Source of the DNA: an uncultured Azohydromonas sp.
GTDB lineage: Bacteria; Pseudomonadota; Gammaproteobacteria; Burkholderiales; Burkholderiaceae_C
Assembly: GCF_937926365.1 (NCBI RefSeq)
Contig: NZ_CALAOH010000255.1
Location: 1 to 64,000, forward strand
DNA length: 64,000 bases
Reading direction: 5' to 3'
Positions 7,889 to 19,395 of the stretch are shown piece after piece; position 1 is the first letter of the stretch; each line of letters starts with the position of its first letter. The notes beneath the pieces were generated by a model. The model had not been told where the DNA came from and searched no databases. It was given only the letters and a program-made list of their open reading frames with translations. Both the position numbers and the translations under genes were made by a program.

Positions 7889-9218
7889 GTCCGGACCGTG
7901 CCCTGATATCGAAGGGATTAAGACCCGAAGGCGAGGCCAAAGGCGCACATGCACAAGTCCGGACCGTGCCCTGATATCGAAGGGATTAAGACTGGCCCAT
8001 TTCGGCATCCGCCTTGGTCACAGTGTCCGGACCGTGCCCTGATATCGAAGGGATTAAGACAAGATGCGGCTCTCGTTCAGCTCGATAGGTCGCGTCCGGA
8101 CCGTGCCCTAATATCGAAGGGATTAAGACAGGAACTCAGGCTTGGTGTCCAGCGCCGTCAGGTCCGGACCGTGCCCTGATATCGAAGGGATTAAGACAGC
8201 CAAACGCGGGGTGTTGTCAGCCCCCACAGTCCGGACCGTGCCCTGATATCGAAGGGATTAAGACCGCAGCTGCACCTCTTTGCCGTGACGCTGAATGTCC
8301 GGACCGTGCCCTGATATCGAAGGGATTAAGACTCTTAGAGACCTGTGGGTTTAGATGGTTATTGGTCCGGACCGTACCCTGATATCGAAGGGATTAAGAC
8401 ATCGAGCGCCGCTCGAAGGGGATAATCATCTGTCCGGACCGTGCCCTGATATCGAAGGGATTAAGACCCGGCTTGTCGGCCAGGATGGGGGAGACCAGGT
8501 GTCCGGACCGTGCCCTGATATCGAAGGGATTAAGACCCGCCAGGCAGCGGAAGTCTTTGGGTGCACCAGTCCGGACCGTGCCCTGATATCGAAGGGATTA
8601 AGACCCCCGCTGGGCGTCGATGCCGCGCAGCCAGTGGTCCGGACCGTGCCCTGATATCGAAGGGATTAAGACCCACGGCGAACACCACACTCCAGCTGGT
8701 GTACGTCCGGACCGTGCCCTGATATCGAAGGGATTAAGACAAGAAATCGAAGCTGTGGTTGACGGCGGCCACGTCCGGACCGTGCCCTGATATCGAAGGG
8801 ATTAAGACTCTCCTGGTTCAATGGGTTCCGAGGCCAACCTTGTCCGGACCGTGCCCTGATATCGAAGGGATTAAGACAACAGCAGTCCGTCCCACGCACC
8901 CAACTCACGGTCCGGACCGTGCCCTGATATCGAAGGGATTAAGACGTCAGCACCAGCGCGAGCTCCCTGTTGTACTGGTCCGGACCGTGTCCTGATATTG
9001 AAGGGATTAAGACTCCAGAAGAAGGCCGAAGCCGCGCAACGCAGCGTCCGGACCGTGCCCTGATATCGAAGGGATTAAGACCCATGTCCATCACGCGGTG
9101 CACGCGCAAGTGGTGTCCGGACCGTGCCCTGATATCGAAGGGATTGAGACACGTCCAGAAAGTCGATCTTCTTGAGCACCAGGTCCGGACCGTGCCCTGA
9201 TATCGAAGAAATTGAGCC
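7889..9218 (+). CRISPR. Main CRISPR array: 20 repeats of 36 bp, 19 spacers
   Basis: Repeats start at 7889, 7957, 8025, 8094, 8162, 8229, 8297, 8365, 8432, 8501, 8569, 8637, 8705, 8773, 8842, 8910, 8978, 9046, 9115 and 9183. The 36-bp unit begins GTCCGGACCGTGCCCTGATA and ends TCGAAGGGATTAAGAC; spacers are 31-33 bp. Single-base variants occur in repeats 4, 8 and 19, two changes in repeat 17, and repeat 20 is degenerate (ends GAAATTGAGCC), marking the leader-distal end. If Cas6 cuts 8 bases before the repeat end, the crRNA 5' handle would be ATTAAGAC. All spacers differ; no target can be named without a search. Confidence 0.98.
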
Positions 9219-9228
9219 CAGGCTGGCG

Positions 9229-9553
9229 TGCACGTTGTGCCGCCTGATCACGAGCATGGATCGCAAGATCTTCTTGGCGGTGGACGCACACCCCGTACGC
9301 ACATCCAAGCCGACCAAGCAATTCGTCCAGGACAGCGCTGAGCGGCTGGATTTGTTCTTCCTGCCTGGGTATGCGCCTCAATCCCGACGAGCTCGTCTGG
9401 AACCACCTGAAGGCCCACGTGGCTAAGGCAACAACGCGGACCAAGCACGAGCTCAAGCGCGCGGTCTACCGTGTCTTGCATCGACTGCAGAAGTTGCCCC
9501 GGGTGGTCACGAGCTTCATCCATGCACTGACTTGTCGCTACGCCTCAGCGTGA
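9229..9553 (+). pseudogene. IS630-family transposase, C-terminal relic with frameshift
   Basis: In one frame the DNA reads KIFLAVDAHPVRTSKPTKQ and LDLFFLPGYAP; in the next it continues LNPDELVWNHLKAHVAKA to a stop at 9553. Together these are the last third of an IS630 DDE transposase. The join lacks about 5 bases compared with the expected GYAPELNPDE, so it is dead. It begins 11 bases after the last repeat, so an IS landing probably trimmed the old end of the array. Confidence 0.8.
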
Positions 9554-10166
9554 GGCTTTATTTGCAAGCAAAAGTGGGGTCGAAACTGCTGTCGCCGGCC
9601 ACTTGGCATGCTTCCAACGCCTTACTGGCATGGATGCATCCGGTAACATTGCTGCCAAGGACAAGGAGGGAGGAGTGTGCATGCAGCCCACGCTGCGCTG
9701 TCCATCGCTATGTGCTCATTTGACGCGCGGCCTGGGCACCGCTGCCTGCCTTTTGCGGGTTCATCGCCGTGGGCTCGTTGCGCGCGGCGTGCCGACTGTG
9801 CCTGTCCCCCTGCGTCCGACACCCCATCGCCGGCCGACGCTGCGGTGATGTGGCTCTACCGCAGTGCATCGCAGCCCACCGTGCTGCGCGCCTCGATACC
9901 AGTTGAGGACCGCGCTGCCTTGAGGCTGACCTCGTTGAGCCGCGTCCAGGCTTCGCTAGGCCCGCCGCAGGTCAAACGCGCGGCCCGCGCACTGAGCAAC
10001 ACTGCGCGGGCCGAACACGCTTGTGCGGTACCTCTCGAAGTCCCCCCGTGGCCGAGCCAGTCATTGGGGCGGGTGCGCCGCCATGGTCGAAAGGGGTCTC
10101 CACGTGGACAGGCCGTCACTGGCGACAAGCTTGCGAGTTGCCGGTTGGCCCGCCTGAGCCTGCACG
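9554..10166. other. Gene-free stretch between IS relic and CARF gene
   Basis: These 613 bases contain open frames on both strands (up to 172 codons) but no ribosome site, family motif or consistent start. The sequence ATCCGGTAACATT near 9640 also occurs inside the right end of the IS at 1146-2952, so part may be IS debris. The CARF gene's promoter is expected at the right end. Confidence 0.5.
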
Positions 10167-11330
10167 ATGCCAACCATGCAATTACCTGCTCCTGATACAC
10201 CTGCCCACCAGTATCCTCGTCGCGTGCTGCTGGCCGTCACGGGCTTGTCGCCCCAAGTTGTGACGGAAACCATTTATGCGCTGGCGGTGATGCAGCAACC
10301 GGCCTTCGTGCCGACCGAAGTGCACGTGATCACGACGGCCACGGGCGCACACAAGCTCAAGCTCGCGCTGCTGTCGCAAGAGCCGGGTTGGTTTGCACGG
10401 CTGCGCCACGATTACGGGCTGGCCGACATCGCATTCGACGAGCACCACATCCATGTGGTGCCGGATGCGCAGGGGCAGCCGCTGGCCGATATACGTGACC
10501 TGCAGGAGAACCGGCTGGCAGCCGACTTCATCACCGAGCGGGTGCGTGAGTTCACCGCTGATGCGAACTGTGCATTGCACGTGTCGCTGGCCGGCGGACG
10601 CAAGACGATGGGCTTCTTCGTGGGCTATGCCCTGTCGTTGTTCGGACGGGTACAGGACTCGCTCAGCCATGTGCTGGTGAATGAGCCCTACGAGCGAAGC
10701 ATGGACTTCTACTACCCCACGCCTTACAGCCAGGTGATCAAGGCTGGCGAGCGGGAACTGGCCGATGCGGCCGAGGCCCGCGTGACGCTGGCCGACATCC
10801 CTATCGTGAGCCTGCGCCACGGGTTGCCTCAGGAGTTGCTGGCGGGCCGAGCCGGCTTCGACGCCACGGTGCAGGCAGCGCGGCGTGCGCTCGCGCCGGC
10901 CGAGCTGGTGCTGGACCTGCGTCGGGGCTGTATCCGTGCCAGTGGGCAGGTCGTGCGGCTGCCGCGCGTGCAACTGGCGTTGTTGGCGATGTTCGCGCGC
11001 CGCGCGCTCGTCGGCGCCGAGCCGCTGCCCGCGCCGCCCGTGGGCGCCGGAGACGTTGCGATGGCGCAGCTGTACCTGCATGAGCTGCGCCAGGTGGCCG
11101 GGCCGCTGGGCGACACCGAGCGCACCGAGGAACGGCTCAAGCAAGGCATGGAAGGCGACTTCTTCTCCCAGACCAAGTCGTTCCTGCACAAGTCGCTCGA
11201 TCGGGCGTTGAACGTGGCCGCCGCGCCCTATCGGATCGACGGCGGAAAGAAGAAGCCGTATCGCTACCGCTTGTCCTTGCCGGCATCGGCCATCCGCTTC
11301 GCAGACATCGAAGCCGACCATGAGGCGTGA
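10167..11330 (+). CDS. CARF-domain CRISPR protein, NE0113 (TIGR02584) family
   Basis: This protein of 387 residues has a Rossmann-like CARF domain binding cyclic oligoadenylate in its N-terminal half: RRVLLAVTGLSPQVVTETIY at residues 18-37 and CALHVSLAGGRKTMGFFVGY at 135-154, the second binding loop. The C-terminal half (from about 230) carries PRVQLALLAMFARRALVG, consistent with a winged-helix segment. I find no HEPN RxxxxH motif or PD-ExK core, so it is more likely a ring nuclease or regulator than an RNase. Databases often call this family Csm6-like. ATG 10167 is used; 10176 (MQLPAPD) is possible. It precedes cmr1 by 195 bp. Confidence 0.85.
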   Translation: MPTMQLPAPDTPAHQYPRRVLLAVTGLSPQVVTETIYALAVMQQPAFVPTEVHVITTATGAHKLKLALLSQEPGWFARLRHDYGLADIAFDEHHIHVVPDAQGQPLADIRDLQENRLAADFITERVREFTADANCALHVSLAGGRKTMGFFVGYALSLFGRVQDSLSHVLVNEPYERSMDFYYPTPYSQVIKAGERELADAAEARVTLADIPIVSLRHGLPQELLAGRAGFDATVQAARRALAPAELVLDLRRGCIRASGQVVRLPRVQLALLAMFARRALVGAEPLPAPPVGAGDVAMAQLYLHELRQVAGPLGDTERTEERLKQGMEGDFFSQTKSFLHKSLDRALNVAAAPYRIDGGKKKPYRYRLSLPASAIRFADIEADHEA

Positions 11331-11479
11331 TGTGCCCAGGAAATCAATTGCCCGCTCAACTGCGAGACGGTGGTCTGCTGTGCTGGGACACCAGCCCGAG
11401 CGCGGCGAGACTCCAGGGCCGGCACGAGTTCGCTGCGCACGCCACAAGCTTGCCGCCTACCGCCACGCCGGCTCGGCCG

Positions 11480-11494
11480 GTGACACTGTGTCAC
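11480..11494. promoter_or_regulatory. 15-bp inverted repeat GTGACACTGTGTCAC before cmr1
   Basis: These are perfect 7-bp arms around one central base, ending 31 bp before the cmr1 start. It is well placed to act as an operator of the whole cmr-cas6-csx16-can2 operon. The regulator is not known. Confidence 0.5.
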
Positions 11495-11525
11495 TGACGA
11501 CATCAACAGACTGAGGGATTCCATC

Positions 11526-12602
11526 ATGGACTCGCGCGTCATCACGTTGCGCTACAAGCTGCGCTTTCTGACGCCAGCTTTTCTCGGCAACGCCCTGCAA
11601 TCCGCGCAGTGGCGCACACCTCCCTTCAAGGCCTTGCTGCGGCAATGGTGGCGGGTGGCCTACGCGGCCGATCAGGCGCAGCACCTGAACCTGGCCGCCA
11701 TGCGACAAGCCGAGGGCCAGTTGTTCGGCGTGGCCGCGGACCGCGAGAGTGACTCGCGCCGAAGCCAGCTCAGGCTGCGACTGAGCCAGTGGACGATCGG
11801 CAAGCAACGGGACTGGACGGGACTGGACGCTCAACGCGTCACCCATCCCGAGGTCAAGAACCGCGAAGGCAAGCCGGCGCCGGTGGGCGCTCATCTGTAC
11901 CTGGGCTACGGGCCGCTGGAGTTCCGCGACCGTCAAACCGCCCTCAAACGCAGTGCTGCCATCCAGTCCGGCGAAGAGGCTGTTTGGTCGCTGGCCTTTC
12001 CGGCCAACGGCGACGCACGCCGACTGCACCGGGCCCTGTGGCTGCTGCAGCACTACGGCACCGTCGGTGGGCGCAGCCGCAATGGCTGGGGTTCGTTCAG
12101 CTTGACGCCGGCCGACGCCAATACCCCGGCGCTCGATGGCCCACTTGACCGCGCGCTGACGCTGCCGTGGCGCGACGCACTGCAACAAGACTGGCCACAG
12201 GCCATCGGCACGGACGCCGACGCTGCGCTCATCTGGCAAACCGAGGCCCTGCCCAACTGGCAGCTGGTGATGCGCCGCCTGGCCGAGATCAAGATCGGCC
12301 TTCGGACCCAGTTCAGGTTTCCCGCGGCTCGCGCGGATGGCCAGATCCACGACAGGCATTGGCTGAGCTACCCGGTGACGAACCACGCGGTGAAGGATTG
12401 GGGCAACAACGCCCGCTTGCCCAACAGCCTGCGCTTCAAGGTGCGTGCCGATACCGACGGCAAGCTGCGCGGCGTGGTCTTCCACGTGCCGTGCCTGCCG
12501 CCACCGGCCTTCCGCCCCGATCGCGCCGCCATCGTGGCCGTCTGGCAGCAGGTGCACCACCACCTCGACGCAGAGGCTCGTCTGCAACGCATTCCGGCCT
12601 GA
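11526..12602 (+). CDS. cmr1: Cmr1, type III-B RAMP subunit
   Basis: This 358-residue RAMP protein caps the 3' end of the crRNA backbone in the Cmr complex. The opening LRYKLRFLTPAFLGNA and QWRTPPFKALLRQWWRVAYA are the hallmark Cmr1 N-terminal motifs, and the glycine-rich loop GTVGGRSRNGWGSF occurs at residues 179-192. A second RAMP half begins around residue 240 (LAEIKIGLRTQFRF). It is the first gene of a tightly packed operon, with cas10 starting 9 bases after its stop. It is intact. Confidence 0.95.
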   Translation: MDSRVITLRYKLRFLTPAFLGNALQSAQWRTPPFKALLRQWWRVAYAADQAQHLNLAAMRQAEGQLFGVAADRESDSRRSQLRLRLSQWTIGKQRDWTGLDAQRVTHPEVKNREGKPAPVGAHLYLGYGPLEFRDRQTALKRSAAIQSGEEAVWSLAFPANGDARRLHRALWLLQHYGTVGGRSRNGWGSFSLTPADANTPALDGPLDRALTLPWRDALQQDWPQAIGTDADAALIWQTEALPNWQLVMRRLAEIKIGLRTQFRFPAARADGQIHDRHWLSYPVTNHAVKDWGNNARLPNSLRFKVRADTDGKLRGVVFHVPCLPPPAFRPDRAAIVAVWQQVHHHLDAEARLQRIPA

Positions 12603-12611
12603 GTCCTGATC

Positions 12612-15600
12612 ATGACGACCAACAATCTCTGGCAAACCAAGCTCCACGCCCGTCTGCACGACCCCGCTGAGAAGGCGCTGGTGCTGTTGCGCGATCCTGC
12701 TGGCCATGAAGGCGGCAGTTCCAAGGTCTTGCACCGCCTGTTGGGTTTCGGGCGCATCGATGTAGCCAACATCGATCCCGACAATGCCGAGGCTCTGCAC
12801 GGCGCCCTGTTCCACAACGGTATTCCGAAGCCGATCTACGAGATCGTGCGCCGAGCCGACTGGTGGGCGGCCGCAGCCGACCGCCCGCAGTGGCCACTGC
12901 AGGAGATCGCAGTCGAAACCCGGTCCGGCAAGCAGCTCACGCTCAAGGTCGCTGAGGGGGCGCAGGTGCGCTGGACCCAGCGCCCGGTGCTGATCCATCC
13001 GCTGACCGGCAAGACCTTCGACCTCGGCAGCCTGGGTGACACGGAGCTGCAGGCGCTGAAGTCGCGCAGCTTCGAGCACTTCTCGGCTCTGGTGCAGCGC
13101 CAGCCCGATGGCGAGGTCGATTGGAACCGCACCCTGCTGGCGTACTGGCGCTTCGGTCCCGAATTGCGGGAGACCCAGGACAACGGCACGCTGGGCGTGC
13201 TGTGGCCCCAGCTGCCGGCCGACACCCGGGTGCCCGATCACAGCATCTGGGACCACCTGGATCTGACCTCCGCTTTCGCCGGTGCCTTTGCGGCCGATCC
13301 CGAGGGCGAGGTCGCGCTGCTGACACTGGCCCTGGGGCCGGTTCAGAGCTTCATCGCCGCGGCGCGCTCCACCTCGGATCTGTGGGCCGGCTCGCACCTG
13401 CTCGCGCGCCTGGCCTGGGAGGCCATGAAGCCCGTGTGCGAGGCCCTGGGGCCGGACGCCATCCTGTTTCCGCGCCTGCGAGGCGTGCCGCAGGTAGACC
13501 TGTGGCTGCGCGACGAATGCCGGCTGCCGCGCGAGTTGTTCGACGACGCCGCCTGGACCACGCGCGGCACCGACGCCAATCCCTTGTTCGCCGCCGCACT
13601 GCCCAACCGTTTCGTGGCCATCGTGCCGCGGGCCCAGGTGCAGGATCTGGTGCGGCAGATCGAGCGCGCGGTGCGTGGTTGGCTGGAGGGGCTGGGCCAG
13701 CAGGTCGTGGACCGCTTGCTTGAGCAAGCCGGTGTGGCGCGCAGCGAAGGCGAGCATGCCTACCAGCAAATGCGCCAGCAGCTCGAAGGCTTTCCCGAAG
13801 TGCATTGGGCTGCCGTGCCTTTCTCGCTGATCCGCCCGCGCAACACCGAAAGGCAGACCGACCTGGACACCACTGCGCTGTCCGCCGCGATGGCGCCCTT
13901 CTTCGGCGTGGCACCCGGCGAGCCGGCCGGATTCCTGGCCAGCCCCGCTTGGCAAGTGCTGCAGAAGGAAACTGCCTGGGAAGGCAACACCACCTTCTTC
14001 TCGCCCAATCCGGGTGCCCTGTACCCGGCCGTGCATGACCTGGCCGAGCGCGCGCTGGCTGCCGCCAAATCGGTGCGCACCTTCGCACAAGGCTCGCAGG
14101 GTGGCTGGCGATGCTCGTTGACCGGGGAAACGGAATGGTTGACCACCGATCCACAGCAGCTCTTGCTGCCGCCCGGGCAGCGACGCGACACCTTGTGGGT
14201 TCGCATCGCCAGGAAGCGGCCGGCCTGGGCCAGGAAGGGCGAACATCTGGGCGCGCTGCCGGCCATCAAGCGCCTGTGGCCCACGCTGTTTGCGCAGGAG
14301 GTGGGCCGCGCCGTCGGTGATCTGGACAGTGCCCAGCGCTTCGTCGTGTCCACCCACACCATGTCACTGGCGCACCAGCTCGATCGCTGGCTGGACGATG
14401 GTGGCCAGGCCACTGCGCGCTTGCAGGACGCTCTGGCACGCCATGGCGAGAGCATGGTCGCGCTGCCCCGCCGGCTGATGCGGCGCCATGCCCGCAACGC
14501 TGCCGCATTGGCCGATGCGCGCCGCTTGCCCGGTCTGCTCGACGCCGCAGACGAACTCGACGACGAGACGCAGGCTCAGGAACTGCGCCGGCTGGTCAGC
14601 GACGCGCTGGGCCGTGACGCAGGTCAGCTCGAGACCTACTACGGCCTGCTGCTGATGGATGGCGACCGCATGGGCGCGTGGCTGGCTGGCGGTGATGACT
14701 ATGCGATCAGCTACCGCGACAGCTTCCACCCGGATGTGCACAAGGGCTTTGACGCGCAGGCCCGCAAGGAGGGCCGGCTGCGAGCCTACGCAGAACAACG
14801 GCGCGCCGTGTCGCCCAACCGCCATCTCTCGATCTCGGCTGCGCTCAACGACTTCTCGCTCGTGGTGGCTCCGCACGTGGTCGAGGACGAACACCTGGGT
14901 CGCTTGATCTATGCCGGCGGTGACGACGTGCTGGCCATGTTGCCGGTGGCCGACTTGCTGCCTGCGATGCAGCGGCTGCGCGTGGCCTATGCCGGCCACG
15001 ACCCTGCGCATGAGGACGGCGACTACCAGGGCGCCGGGCTGAAGCTCAAGGATGGCTTCGCCCTGCTGCGCAACAGAGGCCGCCTGTGCCTGATGCGCAT
15101 GATGGGCACTCGCGCCACCGCCAGCTGTGGCGCGGTGGTGGCCCACCACCAGGCCCCGCTGGGTGCGGTGATGCGGGAGTTGCGCGCGGCCGAGAGCCGA
15201 GCCAAGGGACGGGGGGGGCGAGATGCCTTCAGCCTCACCATCGTCAAGCGTTCCGGTGGAGCGCTTACCGTTACCGCCAAGTGGGGCGAGCCGGTGGACC
15301 TGCTGCATGCCTTGCGCAAGTTCCTCGGTGCCGACGGCGTCTCGCGCCGTGCCGTCTACAACAGCCTGGCCTGGCTGCGGGACCTGCCGCAGGACCAGCC
15401 GGCCATGCTGGAGACGCTGCTGGCCTACCAGTTGGCGCGGCAAGCTGACAAGGCGGTCCGCGAAGCCCATGACGTTCCTCGCCTGGCACAGCGCCTGGCA
15501 GCCCTGGCCTTCGACGATGCCCTGCGGCCGCCGCCGCGGGATGGCGAGAAGCGCCTGGACTGGCTGGTGCACTTCATGAGCGCTGCCGAATTCCTGGCAC

Positions 15601-15623
15601 GCGCCACCCGCAACAAGGATTGA
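12612..15623 (+). CDS. cas10: Cas10/Cmr2, type III-B large subunit with cyclase palm
   Basis: This 1003-residue protein has an N-terminal HD-nuclease-like segment with His16-Asp17 (RLHDPAEKALVLLRD), and two palm domains. The first palm has MDGDRMGAWL at 682-691; the second has YAGGDDVLAMLPV with GGDD at 769-772, the catalytic site for making cyclic oligoadenylate. LGPVQSFIAAARSTSDLWAG near residue 240 is another Cmr2 signature. Both activities therefore look intact. It is encoded between cmr1 and cmr3 with gaps of 9 and 6 bases. Confidence 0.97.
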   Translation: MTTNNLWQTKLHARLHDPAEKALVLLRDPAGHEGGSSKVLHRLLGFGRIDVANIDPDNAEALHGALFHNGIPKPIYEIVRRADWWAAAADRPQWPLQEIAVETRSGKQLTLKVAEGAQVRWTQRPVLIHPLTGKTFDLGSLGDTELQALKSRSFEHFSALVQRQPDGEVDWNRTLLAYWRFGPELRETQDNGTLGVLWPQLPADTRVPDHSIWDHLDLTSAFAGAFAADPEGEVALLTLALGPVQSFIAAARSTSDLWAGSHLLARLAWEAMKPVCEALGPDAILFPRLRGVPQVDLWLRDECRLPRELFDDAAWTTRGTDANPLFAAALPNRFVAIVPRAQVQDLVRQIERAVRGWLEGLGQQVVDRLLEQAGVARSEGEHAYQQMRQQLEGFPEVHWAAVPFSLIRPRNTERQTDLDTTALSAAMAPFFGVAPGEPAGFLASPAWQVLQKETAWEGNTTFFSPNPGALYPAVHDLAERALAAAKSVRTFAQGSQGGWRCSLTGETEWLTTDPQQLLLPPGQRRDTLWVRIARKRPAWARKGEHLGALPAIKRLWPTLFAQEVGRAVGDLDSAQRFVVSTHTMSLAHQLDRWLDDGGQATARLQDALARHGESMVALPRRLMRRHARNAAALADARRLPGLLDAADELDDETQAQELRRLVSDALGRDAGQLETYYGLLLMDGDRMGAWLAGGDDYAISYRDSFHPDVHKGFDAQARKEGRLRAYAEQRRAVSPNRHLSISAALNDFSLVVAPHVVEDEHLGRLIYAGGDDVLAMLPVADLLPAMQRLRVAYAGHDPAHEDGDYQGAGLKLKDGFALLRNRGRLCLMRMMGTRATASCGAVVAHHQAPLGAVMRELRAAESRAKGRGGRDAFSLTIVKRSGGALTVTAKWGEPVDLLHALRKFLGADGVSRRAVYNSLAWLRDLPQDQPAMLETLLAYQLARQADKAVREAHDVPRLAQRLAALAFDDALRPPPRDGEKRLDWLVHFMSAAEFLARATRNKD

Positions 15624-15629
15624 CCCGAC

Positions 15630-17710
<2,081 letters not shown>

Positions 17711-17714
17711 GACC

Positions 17715-18095
17715 ATGGCAACGACCCTCGAACAGCAGCGTGCGGCCCACGCCTGGCAGGTCTGCCAAGGCTGCAGCAGCGAGTACCAGAACCTGGCCAA
17801 GGGCCTGCCAGCGCTGATCATGAACAGCGGCCTGATGCAGGTGATGGCTTTTCTGCAGGAAAAAGGCAGCAAGGCGTCCCAGCACCATTGCAAGCTGCTG
17901 GGCGAGCACCTGCGCGCCTGGCTGTGCCGGCGCTTCCCGAAGGATTTGCCCCAGGCCGAGTTCGCCGCTTTCATGCAGGCGCTGATGAAGGCCGAGCCGC
18001 GCACGTTCCAGCACATCACCGCCGAGGCCTTCGCCTGGCTGCGCTGGACGCGCCAGATGGCACCGGCCGTGCGCGCCACAGGCGGGGAGGACTGA
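17715..18095 (+). CDS. cmr5: Cmr5, small helical subunit
   Basis: This is an all-helical protein of 126 residues that forms the minor filament of the Cmr complex. It shows EQQRAAHAWQVCQ at the start, GLPALIMNSGLMQVMAFLQ in the centre and EAFAWLRWTRQMA at the end, all family features. It lies between cmr4 and cmr6 with gaps of 4 and 1 bases. Confidence 0.93.
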   Translation: MATTLEQQRAAHAWQVCQGCSSEYQNLAKGLPALIMNSGLMQVMAFLQEKGSKASQHHCKLLGEHLRAWLCRRFPKDLPQAEFAAFMQALMKAEPRTFQHITAEAFAWLRWTRQMAPAVRATGGED

Positions 18096-18096
18096 G

Positions 18097-19395
18097 ATGG
18101 CGATCGCCGCCGTACCGCATTACCTGCTCAAGCAGGACCTGTCGCAGGCTTCGCCGGGGCTGCGCTTTGGCATGTACCTGCCGTTTTGGGGTGTCGATAA
18201 CCGCACTGGCGAGCACCTGTGGACCACCCATGACGTGAACGAACGCAGCGCCGGACCGCAGAGGGAACTGCGCGCCTTCAAGGACGAGAACAAGGCTGCT
18301 GCGCTCAAGCAGGCGCTGCGACTCAACGCCGCGGACGTGGACCTGATGCGTGCGCTGGCCCAGCGCCAAGCCGCACTGGCCGCACCCATGGCCGCACAGG
18401 GCCGTTTGCTGGCGCTGGACGCCCGCGCCGTTGCGCCGTTCACCACCGGCCTGGGCAACGAGCACCCGCTGGAAAACGGCTTCGCCTTCCTCAACCCCTA
18501 CGGGCTGCCCTACCTGGCCGGCAGCGGCGTCAAGGGCATGCTGCGCCAGGCCGCGCGCGAGCTGGCCAGTGGCGACTGGGGCGACACGCAGGGCTGGGAC
18601 AGTCGCGCCATCGACACCCTGTTTGGCTGGGAGAGCGCCAACGGCGAAACCGAGCACCAGCGCGGCGCATTGATCTGCTGGGACGTGATCCCGCAGATCA
18701 CGGGCGACGCACTGCAGGTGGAGGTGATGACGCCACATCAAAGCCACTACTACCAGGACCGCCGGGACGCCAGGAGCGGCGACAGCAGCTCTCCGCACGA
18801 GTCTGGCCAGCCCAACCCGATCAACTTCCTGACGGTGCCGCCGGGCACGGGTTTCGCCTTCCACCTGCAGTGCGACGTGCCGTTCCTGGCCGCGCAGCAC
18901 GCGGAGCTGGCGCAGAACGGGCGCTGGCAGGCGCTGCTGCAGGCAGCATTGCGCCATGCCTTTGCCTGGCTCGGTTTTGGCGCCAAGACCGCAGTGGGCT
19001 ACGGCGCGATGGAGGAGGACCAACAAGCCGCCCGTGCTCGCCAGCAGGCGCTGGAATCCGCCCAGGCGCGGGCCGCCGCGGAGGATCGGGTGCGCCGCAT
19101 GGCCGCCATGTCGCCCGAGGACCAGGCCTTCGAGGCTGCCAAGGTCGAGCTGGCTCAATTCAGCCAAGCCCTGGACACGGCCAAGAAAGCGGGTGCCTTC
19201 AATCCCAGCGGTCCCTTCAACCAGATCCGCCTCGCCTTCATGGCCACTGCCTTGGCATGGACCGAGCCGCGCAGTCGCCAGGCCGCGGCCGAGCTGCTCG
19301 CCAGCAGCGCCACCAAGGACTGGGGTCGGCCGTCGAAGAAGGAACGCTGGCAAGAGCTGCAACAGGCCATCGCTCAGCTCAGAGGCCAAGCGTGA
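18097..19395 (+). CDS. cmr6: Cmr6, RAMP subunit with long C-terminal extension
   Basis: This 432-residue protein includes the Cmr6 RAMP core: LGNEHPLENGFAFLNPYG, YLAGSGVKGMLRQAARE, and FGAKTAVGYGAM (glycine-rich loop near residue 300). It continues about 120 residues beyond that loop in an Ala/Gln/Arg-rich coiled-coil-like tail ending in DWGRPSKKERWQELQQ, longer than archaeal Cmr6. The start is one base after cmr5, and the stop overlaps the GTG of cas6 (GTGA), indicating translational coupling. Confidence 0.94.
   Translation: MAIAAVPHYLLKQDLSQASPGLRFGMYLPFWGVDNRTGEHLWTTHDVNERSAGPQRELRAFKDENKAAALKQALRLNAADVDLMRALAQRQAALAAPMAAQGRLLALDARAVAPFTTGLGNEHPLENGFAFLNPYGLPYLAGSGVKGMLRQAARELASGDWGDTQGWDSRAIDTLFGWESANGETEHQRGALICWDVIPQITGDALQVEVMTPHQSHYYQDRRDARSGDSSSPHESGQPNPINFLTVPPGTGFAFHLQCDVPFLAAQHAELAQNGRWQALLQAALRHAFAWLGFGAKTAVGYGAMEEDQQAARARQQALESAQARAAAEDRVRRMAAMSPEDQAFEAAKVELAQFSQALDTAKKAGAFNPSGPFNQIRLAFMATALAWTEPRSRQAAAELLASSATKDWGRPSKKERWQELQQAIAQLRGQA

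Noticed and set aside
9640..9653. ATCCGGTAACATT shared with the right end of the IS at 1146-2952
   Set aside because: A 13-base match without the terminal repeat is not enough to call an IS remnant.
9677..10195. 172-codon frame before the CARF gene
   Set aside because: No ribosome site and no recognisable motif, and its end overlaps the CARF start; a minus-strand frame there is equally long.
10167..11330. HEPN ribonuclease motif (RxxxxH) in the CARF protein
   Set aside because: I looked for R-x4-6-H and found no convincing instance in the C-terminal half, so I did not call it an active Csm6/Csx1 RNase.
11457..14357. 966-codon open frame on the minus strand opposite cmr1 and cas10
   Set aside because: It is the antisense shadow of GC-rich coding DNA; it lacks family motifs, and the plus strand carries unmistakable cmr1 and cas10.
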